Below are positions 50,586-58,720 of a stretch of 64,000 nt of DNA, piece after piece. Position 1 is the first letter of the stretch; every line of letters starts with the position of its first letter. Source of the stretch: Prochlorococcus marinus str. MIT 1013 (GTDB taxonomy: Bacteria; Cyanobacteriota; Cyanobacteriia; PCC-6307; Cyanobiaceae); contig NZ_CP114778.1 in the NCBI RefSeq assembly GCF_027359395.1, forward strand, positions 1,982,713-2,046,712, read 5' to 3'. The notes beneath the pieces were generated by a model. That model saw nothing but the letters and a program-made list of their open reading frames with translations. It did no database searches and was not told where the DNA came from. Position numbers and translations under genes: made by a program.

Positions 50586-51998
50586 ATGGCTAAAAAGTAT
50601 GATGCTGGAGTTAAGGAGTATAGAGATACTTACTTCACTCCTGATTACGTCCCCCTAGATACTGATCTACTTGCATGTTTTAAATGCACAGGTCAGGAAG
50701 GTGTACCAAAGGAAGAGGTTGCAGCAGCTGTTGCGGCTGAATCATCTACAGGTACATGGTCAACAGTTTGGTCAGAATTACTTGTAGATCTTGAATTCTA
50801 CAAAGGCCGCTGTTACCGCATTGAAGATGTCCCTGGAGACAAGGATGCCTTCTATGCATTTATTGCCTATCCCTTAGATCTTTTTGAAGAAGGATCTATA
50901 ACTAACGTTTTGACATCACTTGTTGGAAACGTCTTTGGTTTTAAAGCCCTGCGTCATCTTCGTCTTGAAGATATTCGCTTCCCAATGGCATTTATCAAGA
51001 CCTGCGGCGGACCACCTAGTGGAATCGTAGTTGAACGTGATCGTCTTAATAAATACGGTCGTCCATTACTTGGTTGTACTATTAAGCCAAAACTTGGTCT
51101 TTCAGGTAAAAACTACGGTCGTGTTGTTTACGAATGCCTTCGTGGTGGTCTTGATCTAACAAAAGATGATGAGAATATCAATTCTCAGCCATTCCAGCGT
51201 TGGAGAGAGCGTTTTGAATTTGTTGCTGAAGCTGTAAAGCTAGCTCAACAGGAAACTGGTGAAGTTAAAGGTCACTACCTGAATTGCACAGCAACTACTC
51301 CTGAAGAGATGTATAAGCGTGCTGAGTTCGCTAAAGAACTTGATATGCCAATCATCATGCATGACTACATAACTGGTGGTTTTACTGCTAATACAGGTCT
51401 TGCTAATTGGTGCCGTGAAAATGGCATGCTTCTTCATATTCACCGTGCTATGCATGCGGTTATCGACCGTCATCCTCAGCATGGTATCCACTTCAGAGTT
51501 CTTGCTAAGTGTTTGCGTCTATCTGGCGGAGATCAACTTCATACAGGAACAGTTGTTGGAAAACTAGAAGGAGATCGTCAAACAACTCTTGGTTATATCG
51601 ATAACCTACGTGAATCCTTTGTTCCTGAAGACCGTACTCGCGGTAACTTCTTTGATCAAGATTGGGGTTCTATGCCTGGTGTATTTGCTGTGGCATCTGG
51701 TGGTATTCATGTTTGGCATATGCCAGCATTGCTTGCAATATTTGGGGATGATTCATGTCTCCAGTTTGGAGGCGGTACACATGGACACCCTTGGGGATCA
51801 GCTGCTGGTGCAGCCGCTAACCGAGTAGCTCTAGAGGCTTGTGTTAAAGCGCGTAATGCAGGTAGAGAAATCGAAAAAGAAAGTCGCGATATCCTTCTAG
51901 AAGCTGCAAAGCATAGCCCTGAATTGGCAATTGCTCTTGAGACATGGAAGGAGATTAAGTTCGAATTCGATACAGTCGATAAACTCGACGTTCAGTAG
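50586..51998 (+). CDS. cbbL: RuBisCO large subunit, form IA
   Basis: CbbL is the catalytic subunit that fixes CO2 onto RuBP inside the carboxysome. The 470-residue protein contains the catalytic Lys in [16 protein letters not shown], the carbamylated-Lys region [36 protein letters not shown], and the loop-6 region [13 protein letters not shown]. The C-terminus [13 protein letters not shown] is the form IA type. A strong AGGAG ribosome-binding site precedes the ATG. High-expression codons (CGT, GGT, ACT) are enriched. It is flanked by hairpins on both sides, separating it from csoS1 and cbbS. Confidence 0.99.
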   Translation: MAKKYDAGVKEYRDTYFTPDYVPLDTDLLACFKCTGQEGVPKEEVAAAVAAESSTGTWSTVWSELLVDLEFYKGRCYRIEDVPGDKDAFYAFIAYPLDLFEEGSITNVLTSLVGNVFGFKALRHLRLEDIRFPMAFIKTCGGPPSGIVVERDRLNKYGRPLLGCTIKPKLGLSGKNYGRVVYECLRGGLDLTKDDENINSQPFQRWRERFEFVAEAVKLAQQETGEVKGHYLNCTATTPEEMYKRAEFAKELDMPIIMHDYITGGFTANTGLANWCRENGMLLHIHRAMHAVIDRHPQHGIHFRVLAKCLRLSGGDQLHTGTVVGKLEGDRQTTLGYIDNLRESFVPEDRTRGNFFDQDWGSMPGVFAVASGGIHVWHMPALLAIFGDDSCLQFGGGTHGHPWGSAAGAAANRVALEACVKARNAGREIEKESRDILLEAAKHSPELAIALETWKEIKFEFDTVDKLDVQ

Positions 51999-52006
51999 TA
52001 AAGATA

Positions 52007-52033
52007 TAGAGGTGACATTTTAAGTTGCCTCTA
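52007..52033 (+). promoter_or_regulatory. Hairpin directly after the cbbL stop codon
   Basis: TAGAGGTGAC (52007-52016) and GTTGCCTCTA (52024-52033) form ten pairs including two G-U pairs, with a seven-base loop. It begins 9 bases after the cbbL stop. The position suits a 3' stabilising stem or an mRNA-processing site. Confidence 0.6.
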
Positions 52034-52050
52034 ACTTTCTTAAATTCACT

Positions 52051-52070
52051 AGTCGATATTTAAATCGACT
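52051..52070 (+). promoter_or_regulatory. Second hairpin between cbbL and cbbS
   Basis: AGTCGAT (52051-52057) and ATCGACT (52064-52070) form a perfect seven-pair stem with loop ATTTAA, followed by TTTC. It ends 28 bases before the cbbS start and so lies in its leader. Confidence 0.6.
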
Positions 52071-52098
52071 TTCACTCATTCACTAACTTAAGTTCACC

Positions 52099-52440
52099 AT
52101 GCCTTTCCAGAGCACAGTAGGTGACTATCAAACAGTCGCCACCCTGGAAACATTCGGCTTCTTACCGCCGATGACCCAGGACGAAATCTACGATCAAATC
52201 GCTTATATCATTGCTCAGGGTTGGAGCCCAGTTATTGAGCATGTTCAACCAAGTGGTTCAATGCAGACCTATTGGTCTTATTGGAAATTACCTTTCTTTG
52301 GTGAGAAAGATTTAAATTTGGTTGTTAGCGAGTTAGAAGCTTGTCATAGAGCATATCCTGATCATCATGTTCGTATCGTTGGATATGACGCATATACACA
52401 AAGTCAAGGTACTTGCTTTGTGGTTTTCCAAGGCCGCTAA
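52099..52440 (+). CDS. cbbS: RuBisCO small subunit
   Basis: CbbS caps the L8S8 enzyme. The 113-residue protein begins MPFQSTVGDYQTVATLETFGFLPPMTQDEIYDQIAYII, the form IA pattern. It has GSMQTYWSYWKLPFFGE, the RuBisCO-contacting loop, and VRIVGYDAYTQSQGTCFVVFQGR at the end. It lies 100 bases after cbbL, with two hairpins in the gap, and about 99 bases before csoS2. No clear ribosome-binding site is visible. Confidence 0.98.
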   Translation: MPFQSTVGDYQTVATLETFGFLPPMTQDEIYDQIAYIIAQGWSPVIEHVQPSGSMQTYWSYWKLPFFGEKDLNLVVSELEACHRAYPDHHVRIVGYDAYTQSQGTCFVVFQGR

Positions 52441-52459
52441 ATAAGTAGGCTTTGATATA

Positions 52460-52486
52460 ATTAGCCTCAAAATTTTTGGGGCTAAT
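52460..52486 (+). promoter_or_regulatory. Hairpin between cbbS and csoS2
   Basis: ATTAGCCTCAA (52460-52470) pairs with TTGGGGCTAAT (52476-52486) in an 11-pair stem containing one G-U pair. It is followed by AATTCTTTAG rather than a real T-run. It may be a weak terminator or processing site that lowers csoS2 mRNA relative to RuBisCO mRNA. Confidence 0.6.
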
Positions 52487-52539
52487 AATTCTTTAGAGAA
52501 TTTAAAATTATTTTTTTGTAACCTCTCCATTGGGTTGAT

Positions 52540-54927
52540 ATGGCAAAACAAACAAGTCGACAATTAGTTCTTGAACGCCGCCAGGCTCTCAGTCAAGGAG
52601 GCAAAAATGCATCTATTAAAGGCTCTACGGCTAATAGAGTGCGTTCTTCTGGTGATGCGAGAGCTACGAGGACAAATTCTGGTTTTGTGAAACCCAATAA
52701 ATCTATGACTAATTCAAATAATTCTTCCTCTCAATTAAGTACTAGTAGTTTTCAATTAAGTACTTCTGGGAGTTCAAGTAGTTCAAGATCATATAGAAAT
52801 TCCGTAGCACAACCAAGTCGTCAACTTGTTATTGCTAGACGAGAGGCATTATCTCGTAGAGGCAAATCTGCTGATAATACAAAAGATATAACTCGTGTTG
52901 AGCTTGAAAGGAAAAAGGTTCAGAGTGCTCCTTCTTCTCAGGCGAAAAAGTCTGAACATTGTTGCCCGGAGTGTGAGCAAAAATCGTTAGAAGAAACCAT
53001 TAATAGAACTTCAAAGCCTGAAATCAGCTTGAAATTAAATAAGAGAACAACTGATCACCGTTCAACTGTTAAAAGAAAAGCAATTACTAATTCAAGTAGA
53101 GCTTTTGTGCTGGCTAGAAGAGAAGCTTTATCAAAGCACGGTAAATCTGCTGGGAAACAACCAACAACAGCTGCATCAGTTGCTCGACAAGGTAATCCAG
53201 ATTTGACAACTAAGGAAATAGCTCAAAGAGTAAGAGAACTTAAAAGTAAAACTGGTGCCACTGGATCAAAACGTACTTCAGTAACTCGTCCTTGTGGTCC
53301 AAATAAAAATGGTGCGAAGCAAAATGCTAGTGCTCCTGATGCTCATTGGAAAGTGGGAATGAGTGAGACCGCAACTGGTCAACTTGTTACTGGAACTCAG
53401 GCAAACAGATCTATAAAAACTACCGGTAATGAAGCAAGTACTTGTCGTTCAATAACTGGTACTCAGTATCTTGGTTCAGAAGTTATTGATTCTTTCTGTA
53501 ATGGATCTAATACACCTATAAGTCAGCCTGCAAAAGTAGCAGTTACAAGTACTAGTCATGGAAATCTTGTGACTGGTAACGAAGTAGGTAGATCAGAGAA
53601 GGTTACAGGTGACGAGCCTGGAACTTGTAAAAACCTTACTGGTACTGAATATATATCAGCTAATCAATCTAATAATTATTGCGGAGGAGTTAACCCTTCT
53701 CCTTCAAAAATTGGCTATAGCCAGACTATTGATGGTCAAAAAGTCAGCGGAACAATGACAGGTAGGTCAGCATTGGTTACTGGAAATGAAGCTGGATCAA
53801 ATAAAGGTTTAACTGGTGATCAGTATTTAGGTTCTGATCCACTACCTTCTGGTAGACCAGCAGAAAAGGTTGGTTCACTAACTACAATTCGTGGGAACGG
53901 TGTAACTGGTACTGATGTCTCGAGAAGAGATAATGTCACTGGCAATGAGGCTGGTAGTTGCAAGAATGTGACTGGAGATGAGTATGTAGGCGCTGGACAA
54001 TTTGATTCTTTTTGTGGCACTAAGCCTGCTCCTGATCCAGCAAAAGTTGGTTTGAGTGTTACTAATAAAACTCAAAAAGTTAGTGGAACCATGACAGGTA
54101 GATCTCCTCTAGTAACAGGAGATGAACCTGGAACTTGTAAAGCAGTTACAGGTACACCCTATGCAGGATTAGATCAAGCAAATCAATGGTGTGATAATTC
54201 TGCGTCATCTGAGATTGAGGCTAGAACCCCTAGGCAACTTGGTACCCCTGCAGCAAGATTGACTGGTCAGCAACCTGGCATAGGTGGAAAGATGACAGGT
54301 GCTCATAAGGGTGCGTGTGAACCTCTTACAGGAACTCCTTATATAGGAGGAGATCAATTGACAGACAATTGTGGAGTTTCAAATATTCCTGATGGTTATG
54401 CGCAGCAAGAAAATCCTGAAAAAGCAGCTGCATGGACAAGTTTTAGTGTGAAATCCCCTGCCAGACAGGCTCATATTCAAAATGAAATCAACGCAGGTGT
54501 TACAGGTACTAGCTACGAAGATAGCTCAAGAATAACTGGCCCATTTGATATGGCTGCAAACAAAGTGACAGGTACCGAACAATTTCGTTTTGATAGAAAA
54601 CCATCAAATTCTCAGCAAAATAAAGTTGATCAAATAGTTAATGAAGAATCTAAGCAACGCCCAACCTCACAAATAACAGGAGAAGGACAATCCTCTGGTT
54701 TGAATATAACTGGTGATGATTGGGCTAGAGGAGAGCATGTCACTGGGACAGAGGGGGCATCTGCTAAACGTAGAAATCCTTCTCGTCCAGGACCTATGAG
54801 TGCAATGAACGCAGCTGAATTGAAAAGGAACCAAGAGGTTCCCGAACCAGACTTCTTAATCACTGGTTCTAGTGGTAATACAAGGGATGGCCAACTGGTT
54901 ACTTTCTCTGGTGGAGCAAGAGGTTAA
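52540..54927 (+). CDS. csoS2: Carboxysome scaffold protein CsoS2
   Basis: CsoS2 is the disordered scaffold that gathers RuBisCO and binds the shell. The 795-residue protein has three clear N-motifs of the RQLVxxRREALSxxGK type (about 5-24, 93-112 and 186-205). Five M-repeats with VTG/VSG/ITG triplets follow at about 50-residue spacing from residue 271 (opening KVGMSETATGQLVTGT), then one diverged repeat. A C-terminal domain closes with the conserved tip around ITGSSGNTRDGQLVTFSGGARG. One M-repeat (about 371-420) has lost both usual Cys residues. A Cys cluster (EHCCPECEQ, about 139-147) lies in the linker. It is separated from csoSCA by 7 bases. Confidence 0.97.
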   Translation: MAKQTSRQLVLERRQALSQGGKNASIKGSTANRVRSSGDARATRTNSGFVKPNKSMTNSNNSSSQLSTSSFQLSTSGSSSSSRSYRNSVAQPSRQLVIARREALSRRGKSADNTKDITRVELERKKVQSAPSSQAKKSEHCCPECEQKSLEETINRTSKPEISLKLNKRTTDHRSTVKRKAITNSSRAFVLARREALSKHGKSAGKQPTTAASVARQGNPDLTTKEIAQRVRELKSKTGATGSKRTSVTRPCGPNKNGAKQNASAPDAHWKVGMSETATGQLVTGTQANRSIKTTGNEASTCRSITGTQYLGSEVIDSFCNGSNTPISQPAKVAVTSTSHGNLVTGNEVGRSEKVTGDEPGTCKNLTGTEYISANQSNNYCGGVNPSPSKIGYSQTIDGQKVSGTMTGRSALVTGNEAGSNKGLTGDQYLGSDPLPSGRPAEKVGSLTTIRGNGVTGTDVSRRDNVTGNEAGSCKNVTGDEYVGAGQFDSFCGTKPAPDPAKVGLSVTNKTQKVSGTMTGRSPLVTGDEPGTCKAVTGTPYAGLDQANQWCDNSASSEIEARTPRQLGTPAARLTGQQPGIGGKMTGAHKGACEPLTGTPYIGGDQLTDNCGVSNIPDGYAQQENPEKAAAWTSFSVKSPARQAHIQNEINAGVTGTSYEDSSRITGPFDMAANKVTGTEQFRFDRKPSNSQQNKVDQIVNEESKQRPTSQITGEGQSSGLNITGDDWARGEHVTGTEGASAKRRNPSRPGPMSAMNAAELKRNQEVPEPDFLITGSSGNTRDGQLVTFSGGARG

Positions 54928-54934
54928 ATAGTCA

Positions 54935-56494
54935 ATGGCCTATCGTAATTTGGCCAAGAAATCTCGTAGTGGGCCTACAGCTCCTATGAAGAGATTTAAA
55001 GACCTAGAGACCCAGAACTTGAATTCTAGAGTTATTAAAACCACTAATTCTTTTTCTGATGAAATAAAAAATATTAGCTCTTTATCCACTGATCATCCAT
55101 TAACCAATTCTCTAGAAAATCAGAAGTTAAATCAATACGAAAATAAGGTTAAAGATCGATTTGATAATATCGTCCCTCTTTTGAAAAGAGTCTCTAGTCT
55201 TCAAAATGATTTGAATTTTGTGGAAAGAGCACAAAGTTTATGTCAAGCAGAATTAGGTTATGAATTGCCACAACATATACTTGAAAAGGCTTGGGTTGGA
55301 AGTGTTGACATAAGTGCATTGTTTGCATGGTGTGTTTTTCAATCACACCAATTGACTAGTAATGAATTTTTTGATTCAGATCCAATGGAGGGATCTGAGA
55401 ATAGTCAATATGCCAAATCTTTTCAGTCTTTCCTTTATCAATGTGGCTTTCATCTTTTAGATATAACTCCTTGTGCTGATGGTCGATTAGCTCATGCAAT
55501 CTCTTATGCATTACGTATACCTTTTAGTTCTGTTAGGAGGCGTTCTCATGCAGGTGCACTATTTGATATCGAAAAAACAGTTAATCGTTGGATTAAAACT
55601 GAACATAGTAGATATAGAGAGTCAACTCCTAATTCTGCAACTGAGCCAACAAGATATTTAAAATCAGTAATTTATCATTTTAGTTCTGTTGACCCTACAC
55701 ACCAAGGATGTGCTGCTCATGGTAGCAATGATGAGTTAGCAGCATCAGAAGGCTTACAGCGATTATTAGATTTTAGAGAAGCAGTCGAAAATAGTTTTTG
55801 TTGTGGTGCATCCGTTGATTTGCTTTTAATTGGTATTGACACAGATACAGACGCTATAAGAATTCATACTCCTTCCAAAATTAATGAAGTTGATTTGAAA
55901 TCATGGGTTTGTGCAAATGAAATATACAAAGAGACTCAATTTCTAAATGCCGAGGAGGCTCTTCAAAAAATCCAAGAAAATGTCAAAAGTGTTTGTCCTG
56001 GAGAAACCGATCCGAATATGGTCAAATTTATCACAAAGCTTATTTCAAATAATATTTCTCAAATTGACTATGTGAAGAATTTTCATTCCGGAAGCTATCA
56101 AGATGCAGGTCATGCTGAAAGGTTTATTGGTGTGGGTATTGGTTTTAAAGAAGTTCATTTAAGGAATCTTACTTATTTTGCTCATTTGGAGACTGTTGAA
56201 CAAGGAGCTCCTGATCTCGACGTCGGAGTAAAAATTTTTACAGGTCTCAATATCTCTAAGAGTTTGCCAATCCCTATTGTCATTCGCTTTGATTACTCAG
56301 GTAGTGTTCCTCATGCAAGAAATAGAGCATTATCTGATTGTCATAGAATTAACCAGGCTATTAAGTCTCGTTATCGAGATTTAATAGATGATGGTTCACT
56401 ACACACATTTCTTACTATTCGAGATCGAGATAAAAAGGCTCCTGCAGAAGTTGTAGGTTCTTCCCTCGATCCAGTCACTCAGGAGGCTCACTAA
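54935..56494 (+). CDS. csoSCA: Carboxysomal carbonic anhydrase CsoSCA
   Basis: CsoSCA converts bicarbonate to CO2 for RuBisCO in the organelle. The 519-residue protein has a basic, disordered N-terminus (KKSRSGPTAPMKRFK) expected to bind RuBisCO. Zinc ligands of this beta-CA subclass appear in TPCADGRLAHA (Cys, with Asp-Arg) and YHFSSVDPTHQGCAAHGSND (His and Cys). The C-terminal half is a degenerate second domain without a metal site. Length matches the picocyanobacterial form. It is 7 bases after csoS2 and abuts csoS4A; its last codons contain the AGGAGG ribosome-binding site of csoS4A. Confidence 0.96.
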   Translation: MAYRNLAKKSRSGPTAPMKRFKDLETQNLNSRVIKTTNSFSDEIKNISSLSTDHPLTNSLENQKLNQYENKVKDRFDNIVPLLKRVSSLQNDLNFVERAQSLCQAELGYELPQHILEKAWVGSVDISALFAWCVFQSHQLTSNEFFDSDPMEGSENSQYAKSFQSFLYQCGFHLLDITPCADGRLAHAISYALRIPFSSVRRRSHAGALFDIEKTVNRWIKTEHSRYRESTPNSATEPTRYLKSVIYHFSSVDPTHQGCAAHGSNDELAASEGLQRLLDFREAVENSFCCGASVDLLLIGIDTDTDAIRIHTPSKINEVDLKSWVCANEIYKETQFLNAEEALQKIQENVKSVCPGETDPNMVKFITKLISNNISQIDYVKNFHSGSYQDAGHAERFIGVGIGFKEVHLRNLTYFAHLETVEQGAPDLDVGVKIFTGLNISKSLPIPIVIRFDYSGSVPHARNRALSDCHRINQAIKSRYRDLIDDGSLHTFLTIRDRDKKAPAEVVGSSLDPVTQEAH

Positions 56495-56770
56495 ATGCTC
56501 ATTTGTAAAGTTCTCAAACCACTTGTTTCAACCAATCGTATCCCAGGCTTTGAACATAAGCATTTACAGGTTGTATTAGATGGTAGCTCAAAAAAAGTTG
56601 CTGTTGATGCTGTTGGATGTAAACCAGATGATTGGGTGATATGTGTAGGAAGCTCTGCCGCTCGCGAAGCTGCTGGAAGTAAGTCTTATCCAAGTGATTT
56701 AACCATTGTTGGGATTATTGATCATTGGGATCCAGAGACTCAACAACAGATTCCAGGAGGAGCAAAATAA
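56495..56770 (+). CDS. csoS4A: Carboxysome vertex protein CsoS4A
   Basis: CsoS4A is a pentameric BMV-type protein that closes the icosahedral vertices. The 91-residue protein opens MLICKVLKPLVSTNRIPGFEHKHLQVVLD and ends with the family IVGIIDHWDPE segment. It begins directly after csoSCA with no gap, with AGGAGG at 56481-56486, 8 bases before its ATG. Translation is therefore probably coupled. The stop TAA overlaps the csoS4B ATG by one base. Confidence 0.96.
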   Translation: MLICKVLKPLVSTNRIPGFEHKHLQVVLDGSSKKVAVDAVGCKPDDWVICVGSSAAREAAGSKSYPSDLTIVGIIDHWDPETQQQIPGGAK

Positions 56771-57021
56771 TGGAGATCATGCAAGTTATGGGACGGTTGG
56801 TATGTTCACAGAGAGTGGAAGGTTTAGGACATATGCATTTAAGAATATTGTGCAATAACAAAGGTAAAAGACTTGTGGCTGTTGACCCTGTCGGTGCGCG
56901 AGAAGGTAATTGGGTTTTTACCGCAACAGGGACCGCTGCGAGGTGGGGATGTCCAAATCCAAATATTCAAACTGATTTAACCATTGGTGGGATTATTGAT
57001 AATTGGTCACCTGATGATTAG
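56770..57021 (+). CDS. csoS4B: Carboxysome vertex protein CsoS4B
   Basis: CsoS4B is the paralogue of CsoS4A and also forms vertex pentamers. From ATG 56770 it has 83 residues: MEIMQVMGRLVCSQRVEGLGHMHLRIL, then LVAVDPVGAREGNWVFTATGTAARWGC and TDLTIGGIIDNWSPDD. The upstream frame extension is not credible because AGGAGG (56755-56760) lies 9 bases before this ATG and the start overlaps the csoS4A stop by one base (TAATG). A 45-base gap without a hairpin leads to the csoS1E-like gene. Confidence 0.96.
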   Translation: MEIMQVMGRLVCSQRVEGLGHMHLRILCNNKGKRLVAVDPVGAREGNWVFTATGTAARWGCPNPNIQTDLTIGGIIDNWSPDD

Positions 57022-57066
57022 TTTCAGTACTATTCAATAAAGCTTAATTTTATAAATTCCTAAACT

Positions 57067-57615
57067 ATGACTAACTCTTCAAATCGTCGACCAAAAAGTA
57101 GTAATAAAACTATTAAGCCTAAAGATCAAGTAGTTGATATTACTCCGATCAATTCAACTACTCAAACAAAAACTTCTTCGAAGATACAGTCTTCCTCAAC
57201 CGGAAAAACATCTAGTACTAAAAATATTCCTAGCGGTAAAAATCTATCTAATGGCTCTAGAGGTGCTGCTTCAACTAAAAAAACAATCGGAAACGATAAA
57301 GGTTTTGAGAGTAATTCAAACGCTGGTATTGCATTAGGAATGATAGAGACTCGTGGATTGGTACCAGCAATTGAAGCGGCCGATGCAATGACGAAAGCTG
57401 CGGAAGTTAATTTGATCGTTAAGGAACTCGTTGGTGGGGGATATGTAACAGTAATGGTTCGTGGTGAGACTGGTGCTGTAAATGCTTCAGTGAGAGCAGG
57501 TGCTGATGCATGTGAGCGTGTTGGAGATGGTTTAGTTTCTGCGCATATTATTGCCCGACCTCATGTTGAGGTTGAGCCAGTATTAAGAGGAAGTGGAGCA
57601 AAAAGGAGAAGTTAA
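57067..57615 (+). CDS. csoS1E: BMC-domain shell protein with long basic N-terminal extension (CsoS1E-like)
   Basis: The 182-residue protein has a Ser/Thr/Lys/Asn-rich, apparently disordered extension (about 1-87) followed by a BMC domain (about 88-182) nearly identical to CsoS1 (GIALGMIETRGLVPAIEAADAMTKAAEV, VRAGADACERVGDGL). Changes include EFVGGGYV to ELVGGGYV and a basic RRS tail. It should co-assemble into the shell, with the extension reaching inside or out. Similar proteins in related cyanobacteria are called CsoS1E; I use that name with moderate confidence. It lies 45 bases after csoS4B and 75 before acRAF. Confidence 0.85.
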   Translation: MTNSSNRRPKSSNKTIKPKDQVVDITPINSTTQTKTSSKIQSSSTGKTSSTKNIPSGKNLSNGSRGAASTKKTIGNDKGFESNSNAGIALGMIETRGLVPAIEAADAMTKAAEVNLIVKELVGGGYVTVMVRGETGAVNASVRAGADACERVGDGLVSAHIIARPHVEVEPVLRGSGAKRRS

Positions 57616-57690
57616 GTAGTTTTTGATTTATAAATTATTTCTTGAATTAATTCACCGTGTAGTAGCTTTTATAAAAGATAAGTATTTTTC

Positions 57691-57954
57691 ATGGAAGGGT
57701 GGAGGCAAAAAAAAAGACCAGAGTGTCTAGAAAAAAGGTTTGAATTTCAATCTTATGAAAAAAATAGAGATTTTCTTGATGCGCTAGGTGACTTTTGCGA
57801 GAAGGTCAATCGCTTCCCCGATATTAGTTTTGGGAAGACTTATGCAAATATCACTATCAGGCCTGTAGAAAATAATGAGAAAGAGGAAATATCAAAAGAT
57901 GATCATGATTTCGCAAGCGAAATAGATTTTTTAAATAAACAACAAGAAAATTAA
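57691..57954 (+). CDS. Pterin-dehydratase-like RuBisCO assembly factor (acRAF)
   Basis: acRAF is a small chaperone found at the ends of alpha-carboxysome operons. The 87-residue protein has the PCD/DCoH pattern: W at residue 4, RPECLEKRFEFQSYEKNRDFLDALGDFCEKVNRFPDISFGKTYANITI. The usual catalytic His-His-Pro of true dehydratases reads Asn-Arg-Phe-Pro here, consistent with a non-enzymatic assembly role. A polar tail ends the protein. It is the last gene of the cluster on this strand, and its stop shares TTAA with the convergent DUF3136 gene. Confidence 0.88.
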   Translation: MEGWRQKKRPECLEKRFEFQSYEKNRDFLDALGDFCEKVNRFPDISFGKTYANITIRPVENNEKEEISKDDHDFASEIDFLNKQQEN

Positions 57955-58181
57955 TCTTCGTCTTTTGGTTGCTCTAGATCTCTTTTGATTAATGCCATTA
58001 GATAAGAGGGAGTTTTATATCTTCCTGGTAAGCAGCGATTAAGAGTCTCTAGGTGGCTCCAGCAAACAGTTCTTTGAATTTGATCAGCGGTACGTCCTTG
58101 TTGCAAAAGCCTCCTGAGTGCTTTGCAGTAAAGCGGGTATCCTGCTTCTAGTTCGCCAATAGTCAACTTGGCAGTGGACAT
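57951..58181 (-). CDS. DUF3136-type small protein
   Basis: The 76-residue basic helical protein (MSTAKLTIGELEAGYPLYCKALRRLLQQGRTADQIQRTVCW, then LETLNRCLPGRYKTPSYLM) resembles the DUF3136 family of cyanobacteria. Its function is unknown. It converges with acRAF through a shared TTAA stop palindrome. Family assignment is from memory. Confidence 0.72.
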   Translation of the reverse strand: MSTAKLTIGELEAGYPLYCKALRRLLQQGRTADQIQRTVCWSHLETLNRCLPGRYKTPSYLMALIKRDLEQPKDED

Positions 58182-58221
58182 TGTTTATCGCTAATCAATT
58201 ATTAATTTAGACAATAATGGG

Positions 58222-58239
58222 GCCACTTAGCAAAGTGGC
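58222..58239. repeat. 7-bp perfect hairpin between ridA and the DUF3136 gene
   Basis: GCCACTT-AGCA-AAGTGGC lies 28 bases downstream of the ridA stop when read on the minus strand. No T-run follows on either strand. It superficially resembles a tRNA D-arm fragment but there is no anticodon or T-arm. A weak terminator or operator is possible. Confidence 0.5.
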
Positions 58240-58267
58240 AAGGTCCAAATTAGTCACAAAGTTGTTT

Positions 58268-58675
58268 TTAGCTGCTTTTCTCTACCCAGGCTATGCAATC
58301 TATCTCGATTTTTCCTCCTTTAGGAAGATTTGAAACTTCAACGCATGCTCTTGCGGGGCTTACTATTTCGCCAAAAGTTTCTGCATATATGTCATTTACT
58401 TTTGTGAAGTCATTTAAATCTGTCAAATATATGGTTGTTCTTATTACATTTGAATTTTCTCCACCCGCCGCTTCAATTACAGCCATTAAATTTTTTAGAA
58501 CTTGCCTAGTCTCTTCTTCGATATTTCCATTACCGATCATTACGCCGGTTTCAGGGTCTAAAGCAATTTGTCCTGAGCAATACAACCAATTTCCAACTAA
58601 AACAGCTTGGTTGTAGGGGCCAACGGGTTTAGGCGCAAATTTTGTTTCGATTGGTTTTATCGCTGAACTTTTCAT
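58268..58675 (-). CDS. ridA: RidA-family enamine/imine deaminase
   Basis: RidA hydrolyses reactive enamines and imines made by PLP enzymes such as threonine dehydratase. The 135-residue protein begins with KFAPKPVGPYNQAVLVGNWLYCSGQIALDPETG and carries the active-site Arg and following SPARACVEVSNLPKGGKIEIDCIAWVE. The length is normal. It lies 45 bases downstream of gloB on the same strand and is probably co-transcribed. Confidence 0.95.
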   Translation of the reverse strand: MKSSAIKPIETKFAPKPVGPYNQAVLVGNWLYCSGQIALDPETGVMIGNGNIEEETRQVLKNLMAVIEAAGGENSNVIRTTIYLTDLNDFTKVNDIYAETFGEIVSPARACVEVSNLPKGGKIEIDCIAWVEKSS

Positions 58676-58720
58676 GAATGATTTGGTTTGGGTTAATAAA
58701 ATTGGTATACAAATCAGAAT

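Noticed and set aside
53350..54420. Tandem DNA repeats in csoS2 read as a repeat array
   Set aside because: The periodicity of about 160 bases comes from the protein M-repeats of CsoS2; the DNA copies differ and there are no CRISPR-like identical repeats with unique spacers.
58218..58290. tRNA-like 5' end resembling GGGGCCA...AGTGGCAAGG
   Set aside because: The start looks like an acceptor and D-arm, but there is no plausible anticodon stem or T-arm (no GGTTCGA-type loop) and the sequence runs straight into the ridA coding end.
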